Both the position numbers and the translations under genes were made by a program. The notes beneath the pieces were generated by a model. It was not told where the DNA came from and searched no databases. It saw only the letters and a program-made list of their open reading frames with translations. A DNA stretch of 64,000 bases from Capra hircus (lineage: Eukaryota; Chordata; Mammalia; Artiodactyla; Bovidae), in NCBI RefSeq assembly GCF_001704415.2, contig NC_030826.1:33599324-33663323 (forward strand), read 5' to 3'. Positions 10,731-22,980 of the stretch are shown piece by piece (position 1 is the stretch's first letter; each line of letters opens with the position of its first letter).

Positions 10731-11602
10731 TTGCCAGCAAAGACAAGTGCTAACATAGGCCTTTAGTGACAGCACAGCGATGTCAGACAAACTTTCCAAG
10801 TGTGGGCAGAACCTGATTCTAGAACTGTGGCAATGTTTACATTGGCTCAGAGTTCACCACAGATCACCCTTTTTGATCTGACGTGGGTAGGCATTTTAAA
10901 CTTTGAGCCAATATAAATGTTACATAAGGGACTAAACTGGCCTATGAGTCTCACCACAGTTTTTTAAACATAAACAATGAGCAGAATACCAACGTGAAAA
11001 TAGAACAGGAACCAGTGTCAGCTAAGGTTGGTTAACCCCTGAGTAGCCAAGGGCTGCTTCTCCTGCTGAGGGTTTGACCTTAGGATCTTAAGAAGAATCT
11101 GTTGTGATTCTAATATTAGGCAACATCACTGAGGTTTGACTCCTTGCCCACTCTTGAGCATTTTTTTTTTAATTAACTAAGGGGTCTGTTGCCCCTGTCC
11201 CTTTAGGAGAGCCCTCTCTGCCAGCTCCTGAGAGGTCTTGCATATTGCCTTATGTATTTTCTTGTATTAAGGATTACATTTTATTGGATATGACATAAAT
11301 ACAAGAGTTCATGAATGATAAACGTATACAGTGAATTATGACAAATTTAACCCGCCTATTTAACTGCCACCTGGAATGTTACCAGCACCCCTTTATGTCC
11401 ATATCTGGTCACTGGTACAGAATTTCCAGGTGAAAGCAAATACGCGTGTAACTGTAGTAGTCAACTTTCCAGTGTGCTCTTGCCTGTTCATAGTCCGCAC
11501 ACGTGTGTGTGACAGTCTGCTAGCTCCAGAGCCTCATCAGCACTTGACAGTGTCACTTAAAGGAAGTTAACTATTCTGATGGCAGTTTCTCGGTGTGACT
11601 TA
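10731..11602. other. Intergenic, no gene recognised
   Basis: AT-rich sequence with short A/T runs. No supported gene or named repeat. Confidence 0.5.
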
Positions 11603-11768
11603 TTTTTTAATTTAATTGGCTGTGCCAGGTCTCAGTTGCAGCACACAGCATCTTCATCTTCACTGTGGCATGTGGAATCTTTCGTTATGGCATGTGGGGT
11701 CTAGTTCCTGGACCAGGGATAGAACCTGGGCCCCCTGCCTTGGGAGCTCAGTCTTAGCCACTGCCGGA
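11603..11768 (-). repeat. CHR-type SINE
   Basis: Reverse complement, with GGACCAGGGATAGAACCTGG and GGGAGCTCAGTCTTAGCCAC. The 3' tail merges into TTTTTAATTTAATTGG. Confidence 0.8.
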
Positions 11769-12279
11769 CTACAAGTGGGGGCAGCTTATAAAGGCAAAAA
11801 GCAGAAAGTTGCTTAAGCTATTTGTCACGAGTTAGGTTTGGTGCTGGCGAAAAATAAGGGTGCTGGTTAAGTAGGGGTTGGTTGGGGTTCAAATGGTTGC
11901 CTAGTTACAAGGGGGGGACCTTGAGACCTTAAGGCTGCAGCTGGCAGAGATTGCTTTGAGAACAGCTGTTGGTGTCCTTGAGCTTGATACAGTGAAGAAA
12001 ATTCATGTTATCGGTAATGCAGGATTGTGTCTGAAACCACATCCACAGAGGCCATCAGCTCCACACCTGAACCATGGGTACTCCTTCTTGACTTACGAGT
12101 GATCTTAAACATGCCATCAAGACATACATCAGTGTACTCATAAAGAAGCATCTTCTAAAAAATCATGTTCAGAAAGTATCCATGGAGCCTGCTTTATTGA
12201 ATGTTCCAACAAGAATGGTTGAGGATTTTCCCACATGACTCTTCTGTGCCCATGGAGATGGTCCTATGATTGTTCTCGT
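11769..12279. other. Intergenic, no gene recognised
   Basis: Moderately GC-rich at first, then AT-rich. Nothing recognised on either strand. Confidence 0.45.
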
Positions 12280-12690
12280 TAGATCTGCTCTGATGATAAA
12301 TGGCATTACTTGGTTTCCTCATATAGAACAGTCTTGACTGTTATGTGCTACTTTCCTTGGGAGCTGCCAGACTCTGCTAATATTTTATGTAAGAATTCTG
12401 CAGTGACAGTTATAAGGAAGATTGGTCTGTAGCTGTATTTTGTGTGTAATCTTTCTAAGCATTGACATTAATAGCATTAATGTTACACTGATAACATTAA
12501 GAGAATTGAAATTATTTCCTTTTCGAATGCCCTGAAACAGTTTACAAGGTGTAGGTGTGATCTGTATTATAAAGGTTTGGTGGAATTCTGTGAAATGTCA
12601 TGCCTGGTGCTTTGGAAGAGTTTATTGTTAGAGCTTTCACAATTTCTTTCTGAAATCAGTGTGTTTAGACTTTCTTTTTTGGGGTCAGTT
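12280..12690 (-). repeat. Old L1 fragment
   Basis: Reverse-complement L1 ORF2-like words such as AAGGAAGATTGGTCTGTAGC and GTGGAATTCTGTGAAATGTC occur in order, strongly diverged. Confidence 0.5.
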
Positions 12691-13859
12691 TGGCAAATTA
12701 TATTTTCAGAAATTTATTACATCAAGATCCTAAATGTATAGAATTGTGCACAACAGTCTGTCACACGCTTTGGGGTAAGTTGTTCTGTGTGTGTTCTGCC
12801 TATGTACCCATCCCTGCAGTCTCTGTGGATTTCCTCAGTAACAGTGAGCTGTATTTTCTGCAGAAATAGTCTGATTTGCGCACTGGCCACATGCTATAGC
12901 ATGTGTTCAGGCAGCCCCTCTGGTTCTGTGTCAACCAGTCTGTTTTTACCATGTAAACAGTGTTGAACCTGTCCCCAAGGCTCTGTGAAAGTTTAATCCT
13001 GCAGCTCTTGTAGAACCTTCTGTGTCCACACAAACAAAGGGGCTTAGCTTCTTACCCTGACTTTTTGGAAATGTCATTTGACGGTTAATGAGTAACTGTC
13101 CTCAGTGTTGTGTCTGTTTTGATGAGTGGTTGATGCTGGGGCCTGTGGGCTGTTTGATCAGCGTGAAGCAGGACTTTGTCGTTCTCTCTTTGGGACACAG
13201 AACTGCCAGATACTTACTTTGGTCTCATCTCCACCAAGCACTGTCTTCGACACCCTGGGAAATACCATCCCACCAACTCCCAGAGCCTCTGCCTGTACTC
13301 AGCTTTACTTTAAAAAAGCAAAAAACATAAAACCTCTCCTCTGTTAGACTCCGAGCTCCTTTAGAGTAAGAGCATGTCAGATTTTCCTCTTTGCATCATA
13401 AAAGTGCTTCTTGCTATTGTCCTTATTTAGCAGCTACTCAGATTTGCTAAATACGTTATAACCATTAAAGCTATAATTAACAATATGGATATTTTGTGAA
13501 AATACATAACAATATAACAATGAAAATTAAAATTATCTATAGATCACTCCTTAAATGTAAAACCTGAGGCATTTCAATATATTTTATCCCAGCATTTAGA
13601 GATTATTTTTATCCCAGTATTTTTTCACTATTTACAAATGTGTTGTTGTTCAGTCACTCAGTTGAAGTACTGATTATGTAATTTCCCCTGGCCACGTGTA
13701 AAACACATGGTTTTTAGTAATTCTCTATTATTTCTTGGTATCATTTATTTCAGTTCAGTTCAGTCACTCAGTCGTATCTGACTCTTTGCCACCCCATGGA
13801 TCGTTTATTTAATGCTTCCCTAATAATGGACATTTAAATTGCTCTTTTTTGAAAATTTT
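12691..13859. other. Intergenic with SINE/BovB scraps
   Basis: Short pieces near 13,640-13,680 (GTTGTTGTTCAGTCACTCAG) and 13,750-13,800 (TCAGTCGTATCTGACTC) are truncated Bov SINE or BovB tails. Nothing else recognised. Confidence 0.55.
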
Positions 13860-14750
13860 AGAGTAAACTATAGTTGATTTAGTGTTATGTTAATTTTGCT
13901 ATACGGTATGCACATATATATTGAGTTGGCCAGAAAGTTCATTCAGGTTTTTCCACAACATCTTACAGGAAAACCCGAACTAACTTTTGAGCCAACCCAA
14001 TACATTCTTTTTAGCGTTCTTTTCCATGATGGTTTCCCCCAGGATGTTGAATACAGGTCCCCGTGCTATGCAGTAGGACCTTGTTGTTTATCCGTTCTAT
14101 ACGTAATAGTTTACCTCTGCTAATCCCAAGCTCCCAGTCTGTCCCTCCCTCACCTGCCTTGTCAACCACTGATGTATTCGCTACATCTGTGCTTCTTATT
14201 CACAGATAAGTTCATGTCATATTTTAGATTGCACACACAAGTGATATCATTCGCTCTTTGCCTTTCTCTTTCTGGCTTACTTCACTTAGTGTGTTCGTCT
14301 TTAGCTGCATCCACGTTGCTGCAAATGGCATTGTTTCGTTCTTTTTCAAGGCTGAGTCATAATCCATTGTATATGTGTAGCACACCTTCTTTGTCCGTTC
14401 CTCTGCTGATGGGCCTTTAGGTTGCTTCGGTAGCTTGGCTGTTTTGCATAGTGCTGCTATGGACATGGGGTGCACGTGTCTTTTGGGATTAGAATTTTGC
14501 CCAGGAATGGGATTGCTGGATCATATGGCAACTCTAGTTTTTTGAAGAATCTCCTTAGATTCTTCTGCAGTGACTGCACTAATTTACATGCCCACCAACA
14601 GTGTTGGAGGGTTCCCTTCTCTCCACACCCTCTCCAGCATTTGTTATTTGTAGACTTTTTCATGATGGCCATCCTGATCGGTGTGAGGTGGTACCTCAGT
14701 GTCATTTCGATTTGCTTTTCTCTAATAATTAGTGATGTTGTAAGTTGCCC
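13860..14750 (-). repeat. L1 3' region split by a MITE
   Basis: Reverse-complement L1 3' UTR and late ORF2 sequence. The minus strand translates to L1-like CTPCP, KLELPYDPAIPFLGKI and TNNKCWRGCGEKGTLQHCWW pieces. It is interrupted by an 80-bp palindromic element at 13,921-14,000. Confidence 0.8.
13921..14000. mobile_element. Mariner-derived palindromic MITE
   Basis: The left end TTGAGTTGGCCAGAAAGTTC and the reverse complement of the right end (TTGGGTTGGCTCAAAAGTTA) form imperfect terminal inverted repeats of over 30 bp. Together they nearly fill the 80-bp element. It is bounded by TA on both sides, as expected for Tc1/mariner insertion. It resembles the bovine mariner family; the exact family name is inferred. 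Confidence 0.8.
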
Positions 14751-15244
14751 CTCTCTTAAATAGCGTTGTGATGAGCATCCAAGGTATATGAATGACTAAT
14801 GACATTTCTGAATCTCTCCTTAGGATGTACTCCTAGGAATGGACTTAGTCCATCGAAGGATATAAACTGTCTGTCCATCTGCTTCTGAGCTCTAGAGGTT
14901 ATTCCAGTGAAACGGCCAGGGGTCCAGGGATGCCCAGCCTCTGGGGACCCCTGGAGAGTGTGGGGCCTGGACATGTAGTGAAAGAGCTAGCAGGCTAATC
15001 CCCAATTTATACCACGTTCCAGCTCAGATCTCAGCAGCTGGCTTTGTAGTGCGGTTACTGATACAAATTTTATTAATATATCCTCTTTGATATATAGCAA
15101 TATTTAAGTGGCTTAGTTTCTCCTCACAAGGAGATAGGCATTGTTTGTATCGTTTCTCAGCAACCTCTTGCACACACAGAAGTTAGACAGTTTTCACCCT
15201 GGGTTTTAGAAGCATCAGATCTCTCACATGTACATGCACACACC
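14751..15244. other. Intergenic, no gene recognised
   Basis: Nothing that I can name. Short open frames lack similarity. Confidence 0.5.
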
Positions 15245-15609
15245 TGTCTAAAGCCTTCCACTGGGTCCTGCTCAACTTGGAATCAAACCTGGACCTTTGG
15301 GGCCTGGAATGCTTGGCTTCCCTGACGTTCTCGTCTCCTCCCCACCCTTGCCACCCTGGCCTCTCTGCACGTGGGATGTGCAGGCTGGGTCCCTCTGGGC
15401 CTGGACATGCTCTCCCCTCTGCCTGGAGCCAGTACAGCTGGCCCCACACCCCTGGTCTCCCCTCAGAGCCCCCCAACCATCTTCTCGACTCTGGGCTGCA
15501 GGCCACTGTTACATGCTCTGCCCAGGTCCTTGCAGGCTCTTCTCACTCATAATATTGTCCTGTTCCCTTGTTTACTGCTTGTCTGCCCTCCACGTGGGTA
15601 CTGGTCTTC
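15245..15609 (+). repeat. Old L2-type LINE 3' fragment
   Basis: AAAGCCTTCCACTGGGTCCT, GGGCCTGGAATGCTTGGCTT and CTCCCCTCTGCCTGGAGCC follow the order of the L2 3' consensus. This explains the 91-149 residue open frames here. Confidence 0.6.
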
Positions 15610-15878
15610 AAACGCCACCTGACATAAACAAAGCCAGGAAATACTGGTTAAATCCACATGTAAAGCAGCCAACAGTTTTGGGGGTGTTTATTGATGGATT
15701 GATTGCCAATGATGGTGGTAAGCTTGAGTCAGATCCTGGTCCATAATTATCTAAAACTTTAGGGAAGTTATATTAACTGCAGTTTCCATCGTGGATACAG
15801 TGGTTACAGAAGTATGGCGATGGTGGTAGGAGCAGAAGTGCAGAACACCTAAATGGGCTGCTCGCTGCCCACTCGCAG

Positions 15879-15964
15879 GTCTCTGGTCCGGGCTGACGGT
15901 CTTCCAAACCCTCTTCTACCTGGTGTACGTCTGGAGGATCAACTGGAACCGTGCGGCAGAGCAG
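15879..15964 (+). pseudogene. Isolated MATE-family (SLC47A-like) exon in inverted fragment
   Basis: Acceptor ACTCGCAG|GTCTCTGG and donor GAGCAG|gtacca enclose 86 nt that read (G)LWSGLTVFQTLFYLVYVWRI then NWNRAAEQ. This matches the SLC47A exon beginning GLWSG at 56,104-56,198, but three codons shorter and in the same phase. No other MATE exon is seen nearby on this strand, so it is a stranded exon copied with the inverted segment, not a working gene. It keeps the NW pair that its twin at 34.5 kb has changed to NR. Confidence 0.8.
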
Positions 15965-16162
15965 GTACCAGCGTGGGGAGGGGAGTGTGCATGTGCGTGC
16001 GTGCTGTGATTCCAGGGCAGGCGAGGACTCTTCCAGGGTGAGGATGGTAAGAAGCCCACGGGCAGCAGGATGCACTGTGACTCATGAAGAGGCGTCAGAC
16101 GTGAGAGTGAGGGCCAAAGGAAACCTGCGTCCTCAATACGGAGCTTATTTCTCCTCTAATTT

Positions 16163-16246
16163 CTCCTCTGCTAAGCAGGCACAGCCAGAGGGTTAGCTTA
16201 GAAACTCCTCTGCTAAGCAGGCACAGCCAGAGGGTTAGCTTAGAAA
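16163..16246. repeat. 42-bp tandem duplication
   Basis: Two exact adjacent copies of a 42-bp unit, starting CTCCTCTGCTAAGCAGGCAC and ending GGTTAGCTTAGAAA. The inverted partner near 34,201-34,250 has one copy only. Confidence 0.95.
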
Positions 16247-16647
16247 CTCATGTGTGAGGTCGTCTTGGGAGAACAGTAGTGCTTCCCCGATCTGTTGTCT
16301 AGTTCTAGCGTCTCAAGGATCTTTGGTCCATGGTTTCCTGAGAAGCAGATGCCAAGTGTCTGTGGTCAGGGAGGCCCATGGGGGCAGAGCCTGTCCTGTG
16401 GGTGGAGGACCGGGATCCTGACACTCGGGGTGTCTCTGGGTTGAAGGGTGAGCCCTGCCAACTGTGTCAGGCTCAGGGTGAGATGGTGGGAGGTCAGCCG
16501 AGGGGAGATGTCATGCATATGGGGACATGAGAAGTAGCCGAAGGGCACAGACCACCTCTGTCCACTCCCTGACCGCCTCGAGGCTCCAGGGCCCTCATGA
16601 CTGCTCGTGGGGACAGGTCACGTGCTCCCTCCCTTCAGTGTGGTCCA

Positions 16648-17309
16648 GGATGTTAAGTCGGACCATAACTACCCCTTAGGTGACTGTACCATTTATCTTC
16701 AGACTTTAATCCTTTTATCTGGACTTAGGAACAGTAAAGGGCACAGTGTAAAAAATACGTTAAGTTTGCAAATATGACAGGTAATTTTCCATTATGGAAT
16801 CGCTTTAAGCTGTTGATGTACTTTTAACATAAATTTTAATAAGAGTTTTCAAAGACTGTAACTAAAATAGACTCGTGACCAGGCTATAAACTGGAAATGA
16901 TAATCTTATACCATTTTATGAAGCATGTTAATTAACCTTGTCATGGTTTTCTGTCAAGTGCGGGTGGATAAATATTAGTAATGTTTTCTAAGTTAGTTGA
17001 AAGGTCTATAGTATCCTATTGGTGATCAAGAAAGGAGCTACAGTTTTAAGTAAAAATTTCTCCAGGATGATACTCCATCATGGGTTGTAAATGTATAAAT
17101 CTGATCATCCCTTTCGTGGGTGCTCTTACCTTCTTATATTGAATATTTCTTCTTCTATGGCAGTAGGTCATTTTCCTATGAAATATTCATTGCCGATCTA
17201 GTTTTGTTTATATTGGCTATTTCCCTGTCAGTGGATTTAATCTTACCATTGAGTGTATTTGAAGGGCCTTTTCAAGCTCTAATGCCATACCAGCTTTTCT
17301 GTTTCTCAA
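16648..17309. other. Intergenic, nothing recognised
   Basis: AT-rich DNA starting at the inner edge of the left inverted arm. No gene or repeat named. Confidence 0.5.
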
Positions 17310-18186
17310 TTTCTATGATGGTAAAATATGCACAACATGAAAACAACCCTCATCACCGTTTCTCACGTGCAGTTCAGTGGATTAAGTATGTTCATAATGT
17401 GCCACACCCCACTGTCTACCCCACCACACTGTCTACACGTGCATCTGAAGCTCTGTCCCCATCAAACATTCTCTCATTCCCCTTCCTTCCAGCCCCTGGA
17501 AGTCTGCTTTCCCTGCTTATGGTTTTTACTGCTCTAAGCACCTCATACAAGTGCAATCATACAATATCTGTGTTTTTGTGACCAGATTATTTTACTTAGT
17601 GTAATATCCTCAAGGTTTATCCACGTAGCATTTGTCAGGATGTCCTTCCTATTTTAAGGCTGAATAATATTCCACTGTAAATACGTGCTGCATCTTGCTT
17701 TTCTGTTCATCTGTTGGCGGAAACTTGGGCGGCTTTCAGATTTTAGCTGTTTTGAATAATGCTGCTGTGAACATGAGTTCTACAGATACAGAGTCCATGC
17801 TTTTAATTCTTTTCAGTGCATGCCCAGAATTGGAACTGGTAAGTCATCTGGTAATCTGTTCTTAATCTTTTGAGGAACCACTATACTGTTTCCCATAGTG
17901 GGTGTATCATTTTACATTCTAACCAGCCTTGCACAGGAGACCAGTTTTTCCACATCCTCATCAGCACTTGTTATTGTCTGGGTTTTGTTTTGTTTAGTTG
18001 TAGCCTACCTAATTAATGGGTGTGAGGTAATTTCTCGATGTAGTTTTGATTTGCATTTTCTTAATGGTCAGCTGTGTTTAGTATCTTTTCATGTGCTTGA
18101 CCATTTGTGTGTATTCCTTGGAGATGTGTCTGTTGAAGTCCTGTTTTCATTTTTTAAACACTGGTCTTTGGTTCTGTTTTTAGTAT

Positions 18187-18312
18187 TTATTTATTTGTCA
18201 GCACTGGGTCTTAGTTGCAGCGTGTGGTCTCTAGTTCCCTGACCAGGGATTGAACCCTGGCCCCCTGCCCTGGGAGCTTTCATCTTAGCCACTGGACCAC
18301 CAGGGAAGTCCC
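18187..18312 (-). repeat. CHR-type SINE
   Basis: Reverse complement, with CTGACCAGGGATTGAACCCT and CCACTGGACCACCAGGGAAG. Nested in L1. Confidence 0.9.
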
Positions 18313-19845
18313 CCTTGTACGTTTTTAGTCAGGTGGTGGTGGTTGTTGTTAAGTTTTTGGAGTTCTTTATATAGTCTGGGCATTAGTCCCTTATCAGAAA
18401 AATGATTTAGAAATATTTTCTCTCATTCTGTGAGTTGCCTTTTTACTCTTGGATATTATCTTTTAATAAACAAAGTTTTTAATTCTCTTGAAGTCTAATT
18501 TATGTTTTTTTCCTTTATTGCTTGTGCCTTTGGTGTCACATCCAAAAAGTCATTCCCAAATCCAGTGCTATGGAGATTTTGCCTAATGTTTTCTTCTAAG
18601 AGGTTTATAGTTTTATGTCTTATGTTTAGGCTTGATCTACTTGGAGTTAATTTTTGTATGTGGTGTTAGGTAAGGATCCAGCTTCATTCTTTGGCATGCA
18701 AATATCCAGCTATTTCCAGAAACATTTGTTTAAAAGATGGTCCTCTCCCCACTGAATAATCTTGGATCCTTTTCAAAAATCATTTGACCACATATGCAAG
18801 GGGCCTTCTGTTATATTCCATTTGTCTATATTTCTGTCTTTACATCTGTTATTAGCTCTGCAGTAGGTTTTAAAATCATAAAGTATGATTCTCTAGGTTT
18901 GTTTTTCTTTTCCACGGTTGTTTTGGCTGTACCAGGCCCGTTGAGATTCTATGTGAATTGTAAGATGGATTTTTCTATTTCTGCAAATAATGTCGTTGAG
19001 ATTTTTATAAGGATTGGCATTGAGTCTGTGGGTTGTTTTAGGTAGTGTTGCCATCTTAACAGTAAAGAGGCATCCAGTCCTTGAACATGAGATGTAATTC
19101 CATTTATTTATGTCTTTAATTTTTCTCTGCAGTATTTTGAAGTTTCCACTGCACTAGTTTTTTACCTCCTTGGCTATATAAGTTAATTTCTAAATATTTA
19201 TTCCTTTTGATGCTACTGTAAATGGGATTGTTTCATAATTTCCTTTTCAGATTGTTCATTGTTACTGTATAGAATAGAAATACAGCTTTTTGGTGTGTAG
19301 ACATTCTATCCTGCTACAGTACTGAATTCCTTTATTAGCTCTAACAGTTTCTTTGTGGAATTGTTAGGGTCTACTATACATAAGATATATTGTCTTTGAA
19401 CAGAGATAATTCTTCATGTCCAGTTTTATACCTTTTCTTTTTCTTTTTCTTCCCTAACTGCTCTGGCTAGAACTCCCAGTACTATGTTAAATAGAAGTGG
19501 TTAAACTGAGCATCCTTGCCTTGCTCCTGAACTTGGAGGAAAAGCTTTCGGTCCTTCACCATTGAGTATTATGTTAGCTGTAGGTTTCTGATATATGGGC
19601 TCTTACCACATGATGTACTTTCCTTCTGTTTTATTTTGTTAAGTATTTTCGTCAGGAAAGGGTGTTGCATTTTGTCCGATGCTTTTTTTGCATCAGTTGA
19701 GATGATCATGAGGTTTTTCTCCCCTTTATTTGTAATGTTGTCAATGTCAATTACATTGACCTGTTTTCCTATGTTGAACCATCCTTGCACTTCAGTAAAT
19801 CCCACTTGGTCATAGTGTATAAACTTTTTGTATGGTGCTGAGCGG

Positions 19846-20085
19846 GCCTGGAAAATCCCATGGACAGAGGAGCCTGGTGGGCTGCAGTCCGTGGGGTCGC
19901 TAAGAGTTGGACACGACTGAGCGACTTCACTTTCACTTTTCACTTTCATGCATTGGAGATGGAAATGGCAACCCACTCCAGTGTTCTTGCCTGGAGAATC
20001 CCAGGGACGAGGGAGCCGGGTGGGCTGCCGTCGATGGGGTTGCACAGAGTCGGACACGACTGAGGTGACTTAGCAGCAGCAGCAG
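19846..20085 (+). repeat. Bov-A2 SINE, 5' truncated
   Basis: One and a half Bov-A monomers with the CTTTCACTTTTCACTTTC junction and an (AGC)n tail, nested in L1. Confidence 0.88.
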
Positions 20086-20094
20086 GGTACTCTT

Positions 20095-20361
20095 TTTAAG
20101 ATTTCTTTATTTAACTTCGGGCCGCACTGGGTCCTTGTTGCTGTGCCTGGGCTTTTTCTGGTTGCAGCGAGCAGGGCCTGCTCCTGGTCGCAGTGCACAG
20201 GCTCTGGGGTGCGTGCTCTTCAGTCGTTGCAGCACGTGGGCTCAGTAGTGGTGGTGGATGAGCTCAGCTGTCCCGCAGCATGTGGAATCTTCCCAGACTG
20301 GGGATCAAAACTGTGGTACCTGCATGGATGTCTAAGCACTGGACCACCAGGGGTGTCCTGG
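20095..20361 (-). repeat. CHR-2 SINE
   Basis: Reverse-complement long tRNA SINE from GGGCCGCACTGGGTCCTTGT to GGACCACCAGGGGTGTCC, nested in L1 directly after the Bov-A2. Confidence 0.85.
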
Positions 20362-20689
20362 GCTGGTGAGTTTGATTTGCTAGCATTTTGGTGGAGATTT
20401 TATCATCAGTGTTCACAGGGGATATCAGTCTGTAGTTTTGTTTGCTCCCAGTGTCTTTGTCTAGCTTTGGTGTCAGGTTCATGCTGGTTCCATAGAATGA
20501 ATTAGGAAGTCCTCCTTCCTCAATTTTTGGGAGAAGTTTGTAAAGATTTGTTCCTCTCTAAGTATGTGCTATATTGAGTTGCTGCACAAAAAGTTTTTGA
20601 TGAAATCTACCTTATCTATTTTTGTTACTGCTGGCCTTTTGATGTTATCTGAGAACCCATTCCCAAACTGTGAAAAAAAAAAAAAGTGG

Positions 20690-22150
20690 TATTCAAATAT
20701 AAAAATGCTATGGGAGGACTAATAATAAAAAACTAAGTAGAGGACTTGAGTTTCCAATCTGAAAACTGTAAGCAGCCCAGGAGTTATCATACCTGTAGGG
20801 GGAGGCAGAATTTTACCTTTCCCTTCTTAGGGTTTTTCAGCTGGACCTAATATAGGTTCACAGGTGAAAACATACAAACTTAATGTAAGGTCTGTGTGCC
20901 ATCAGAGCCCTCATAAGGAAATGAAGATGCAAAAATGTGGCAAAATCGACATGCTTTTCTACTAGTTTGAACAAAGAAGCAGTTATAGAAAAGTAACTAA
21001 GCCCTGTGGGGAGGCTGAAGGAAGATGAGAGTTATTTTAACCAGGTCTGTGTAGATTCACTTAGCTTTGACTCCTTTCCTGGAACAGGGATGACATCTTT
21101 CACATGTGAATTTTTATGTCCTCTTTTCAAAAAGAGGAGCAGAGATTAAACTGCTCTTCAGTGCCTTTCTGACAAAAACATCTGCTGTTTTTTCAAGTAC
21201 CTTTAGTTCAGAATGATTCCTATGCCAAAGTCACATATCCAGGGGTGGCGTGTTCCGCCACCCTTCATTGCCCTTCAACCCACTTGGAAACTCCCCCAGC
21301 AGGTTTCACAGTCCTGAGCTGAGTTGGTGGGTTGTTTCACAGCTCGCTGAACTAGTCTCCTAGTCTTGAGAACTAAGTCAGCGCAGTTAAACTCTTGTGT
21401 CTGTTTCAGGAGGCAGTGGTGCAGGTGGGAATCCCTGTCCTAAGTTAGGTCTGTGTGTGGTGTGAGCAATCAGGCATTTATGAAAGGAGTGTCTGTGGAA
21501 GCAAAAGAAAAAGATTCAGAGTTGGAAACCTAGTTTCTGAGTTCAGAGGGGATCTAGTCAAGATTTCTGGATTTGAACTTGAAGCAGCTTCATATGGTGG
21601 AGTGAGGATGGCAGTTGTGATTTGGCTAATTTCCTGGTTTGCAGTTTGACTAGCTCTGTTTGTGAAATTGAGTATCCCATGAATTTCCTTAGCAGGCTGG
21701 AGAAGAACAGGTGAGAAGGTTGTCCACACATGATCTGATGTGGCATTCCTCTGAAATTGACACCATGTCATGCAGCTTAGCTTATGGTACTTCAGGGAGA
21801 GGATAGTTCTCATTCTCAGTGATTCCAAGTTAAAATGATGGGACAGAAATTGCTGTTGTTAGTTTGAGCAGTTGTAGCTAGATATTGGAGGAAACTCGAA
21901 TAATCAGGATCCAGTCTAGTTTACAGGTAGGTAGCCTTGTTCATTTTCTTTGAAGTTTTGTTTTCTTACAATAACCAGGGCAGGGTGTGGTCGTTTTCCA
22001 CTGAAATCTAATTTTCTCTCTGTATCTACCCTGTTTTTCTCAAATGTCCTTATTAGTAAGACTAATTTGTTTATAAAATAAGTTTAGTCTTATCCTGACC
22101 TGATTGTTTATATAAATACAGCAAGAATAGTGCTTTTCCATTGGAATTAT
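20690..22150. other. Intergenic, possibly an old LTR or L1 relic
   Basis: No gene recognised. The texture of 20,760-21,420 (for example CTAATATAGGTTCACAGG) suggests an old interspersed repeat, but I cannot name it. Confidence 0.4.
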
Positions 22151-22163
22151 GACTGATTTATAT

Positions 22164-22357
22164 AGAGTGAAAGTCGCTCAGTCATGTCTGACTGTTTGTG
22201 ACCCCATGGACTATACAGTCCACAGAATTCTCCAGGCCAGAATACTGGAATGGGTAGCCTTTCGCTTCTCCTGGGGATCTTCCCAATCCAGAGATTGAAC
22301 CCAGGTCTCTCGCATTGCAGGTGGATTCTTTACCAACTGAGCCACAAGGGAAGCCCA
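22164..22357 (-). repeat. Bov-tA SINE
   Basis: Reverse complement from AGTCGCTCAGTCATGTCTGA to GAGCCACAAGGGAAGCCC. Confidence 0.9.
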
Positions 22358-22461
22358 AGGACATTGCCAAATTGATAACTGAACTTCATTAAAAATTAAA
22401 AACTTCTGCTCTGCAATAAAAACACTGTTAATAGAATGAAAAGATAAAATAGGGACTAGAG

Positions 22462-22572
22462 GGACTGCCCTAGCTGTCCAGTGGTTAAGACTCGGAGCTT
22501 GCAATGCAGGGAGTGTGGGTTTGATCCCTGGTCAGGGAACTAAGATCCCACATGCTTCATGTAGTGTGGCCA
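22462..22572 (+). repeat. CHR-type SINE
   Basis: TCCAGTGGTTAAGACTC, GGTTTGATCCCTGGTCAGGG and GGAACTAAGATCCCACATGC mark a CHR SINE inside L1. Confidence 0.88.
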
Positions 22573-22980
22573 AAAAAACATAAATAAGGACTAGGAAAAA
22601 AAATCTTTGTAAAAACGTATCTGAAAGAGGACTGGTCTCCAAAGTGCACAGCAGAAAGAACAGTTTAAATTCAATAATACGAAAATAACCCAGCTTAAAA
22701 ACTGGGCAAAAGATCTAAGTAGACCTTATCAAAGTATATCCAGATGGCAAAGAAGCATATGAAGAGATGCTCAATACCATGAGTCATCAGGAAATTGCGG
22801 ATTAAAACAACGAGTTCCCACTACACACCTATTAGAATGGCCAAAATCTGGAATGCTAACAACACCCAGTGTTAGCAAAGATGTGGAACAACAGGAATGT
22901 TCATACATTGTTGTTAGGAACCCCAAGTAGTAGAGCCACTTGGGAGAGTTTGACAGTTTCTTACAAAGCTAAGCATAGGC

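Larger units (their letters stand above)
15610..16647 (+). repeat. Left arm of inverted duplication (MATE exon segment)
   Basis: This segment is the inverted partner of 33,798-34,997. Shared blocks begin at AAAGCCAGGAAATACTGG and run through the MATE exon to a sharp end at CTTCAGTGTGGTCCA (16,647). It contains a 42-bp tandem duplication absent from the other arm and lacks the SINE present there. The loop between the arms is about 17 kb. Confidence 0.88.
17310..20680 (-). repeat. Long L1 fragment (3' UTR into ORF2) with nested SINEs
   Basis: Reverse-complement L1: the 3' UTR at about 17,310-18,100 and diverged ORF2 after it, with words such as GAGATGATCATGAGGTTTTT and GCTAGCATTTTGGTGGAGAT. 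It is broken by a CHR SINE (18,187-18,312), a Bov-A2 (19,846-20,085) and a CHR-2 SINE (20,095-20,361). No intact ORF. Confidence 0.8.

Noticed and set aside
15297..15746. 149-codon plus-strand frame
   Set aside because: It overlaps an L2-type repeat and the start of the inverted duplication. No recognisable domain.
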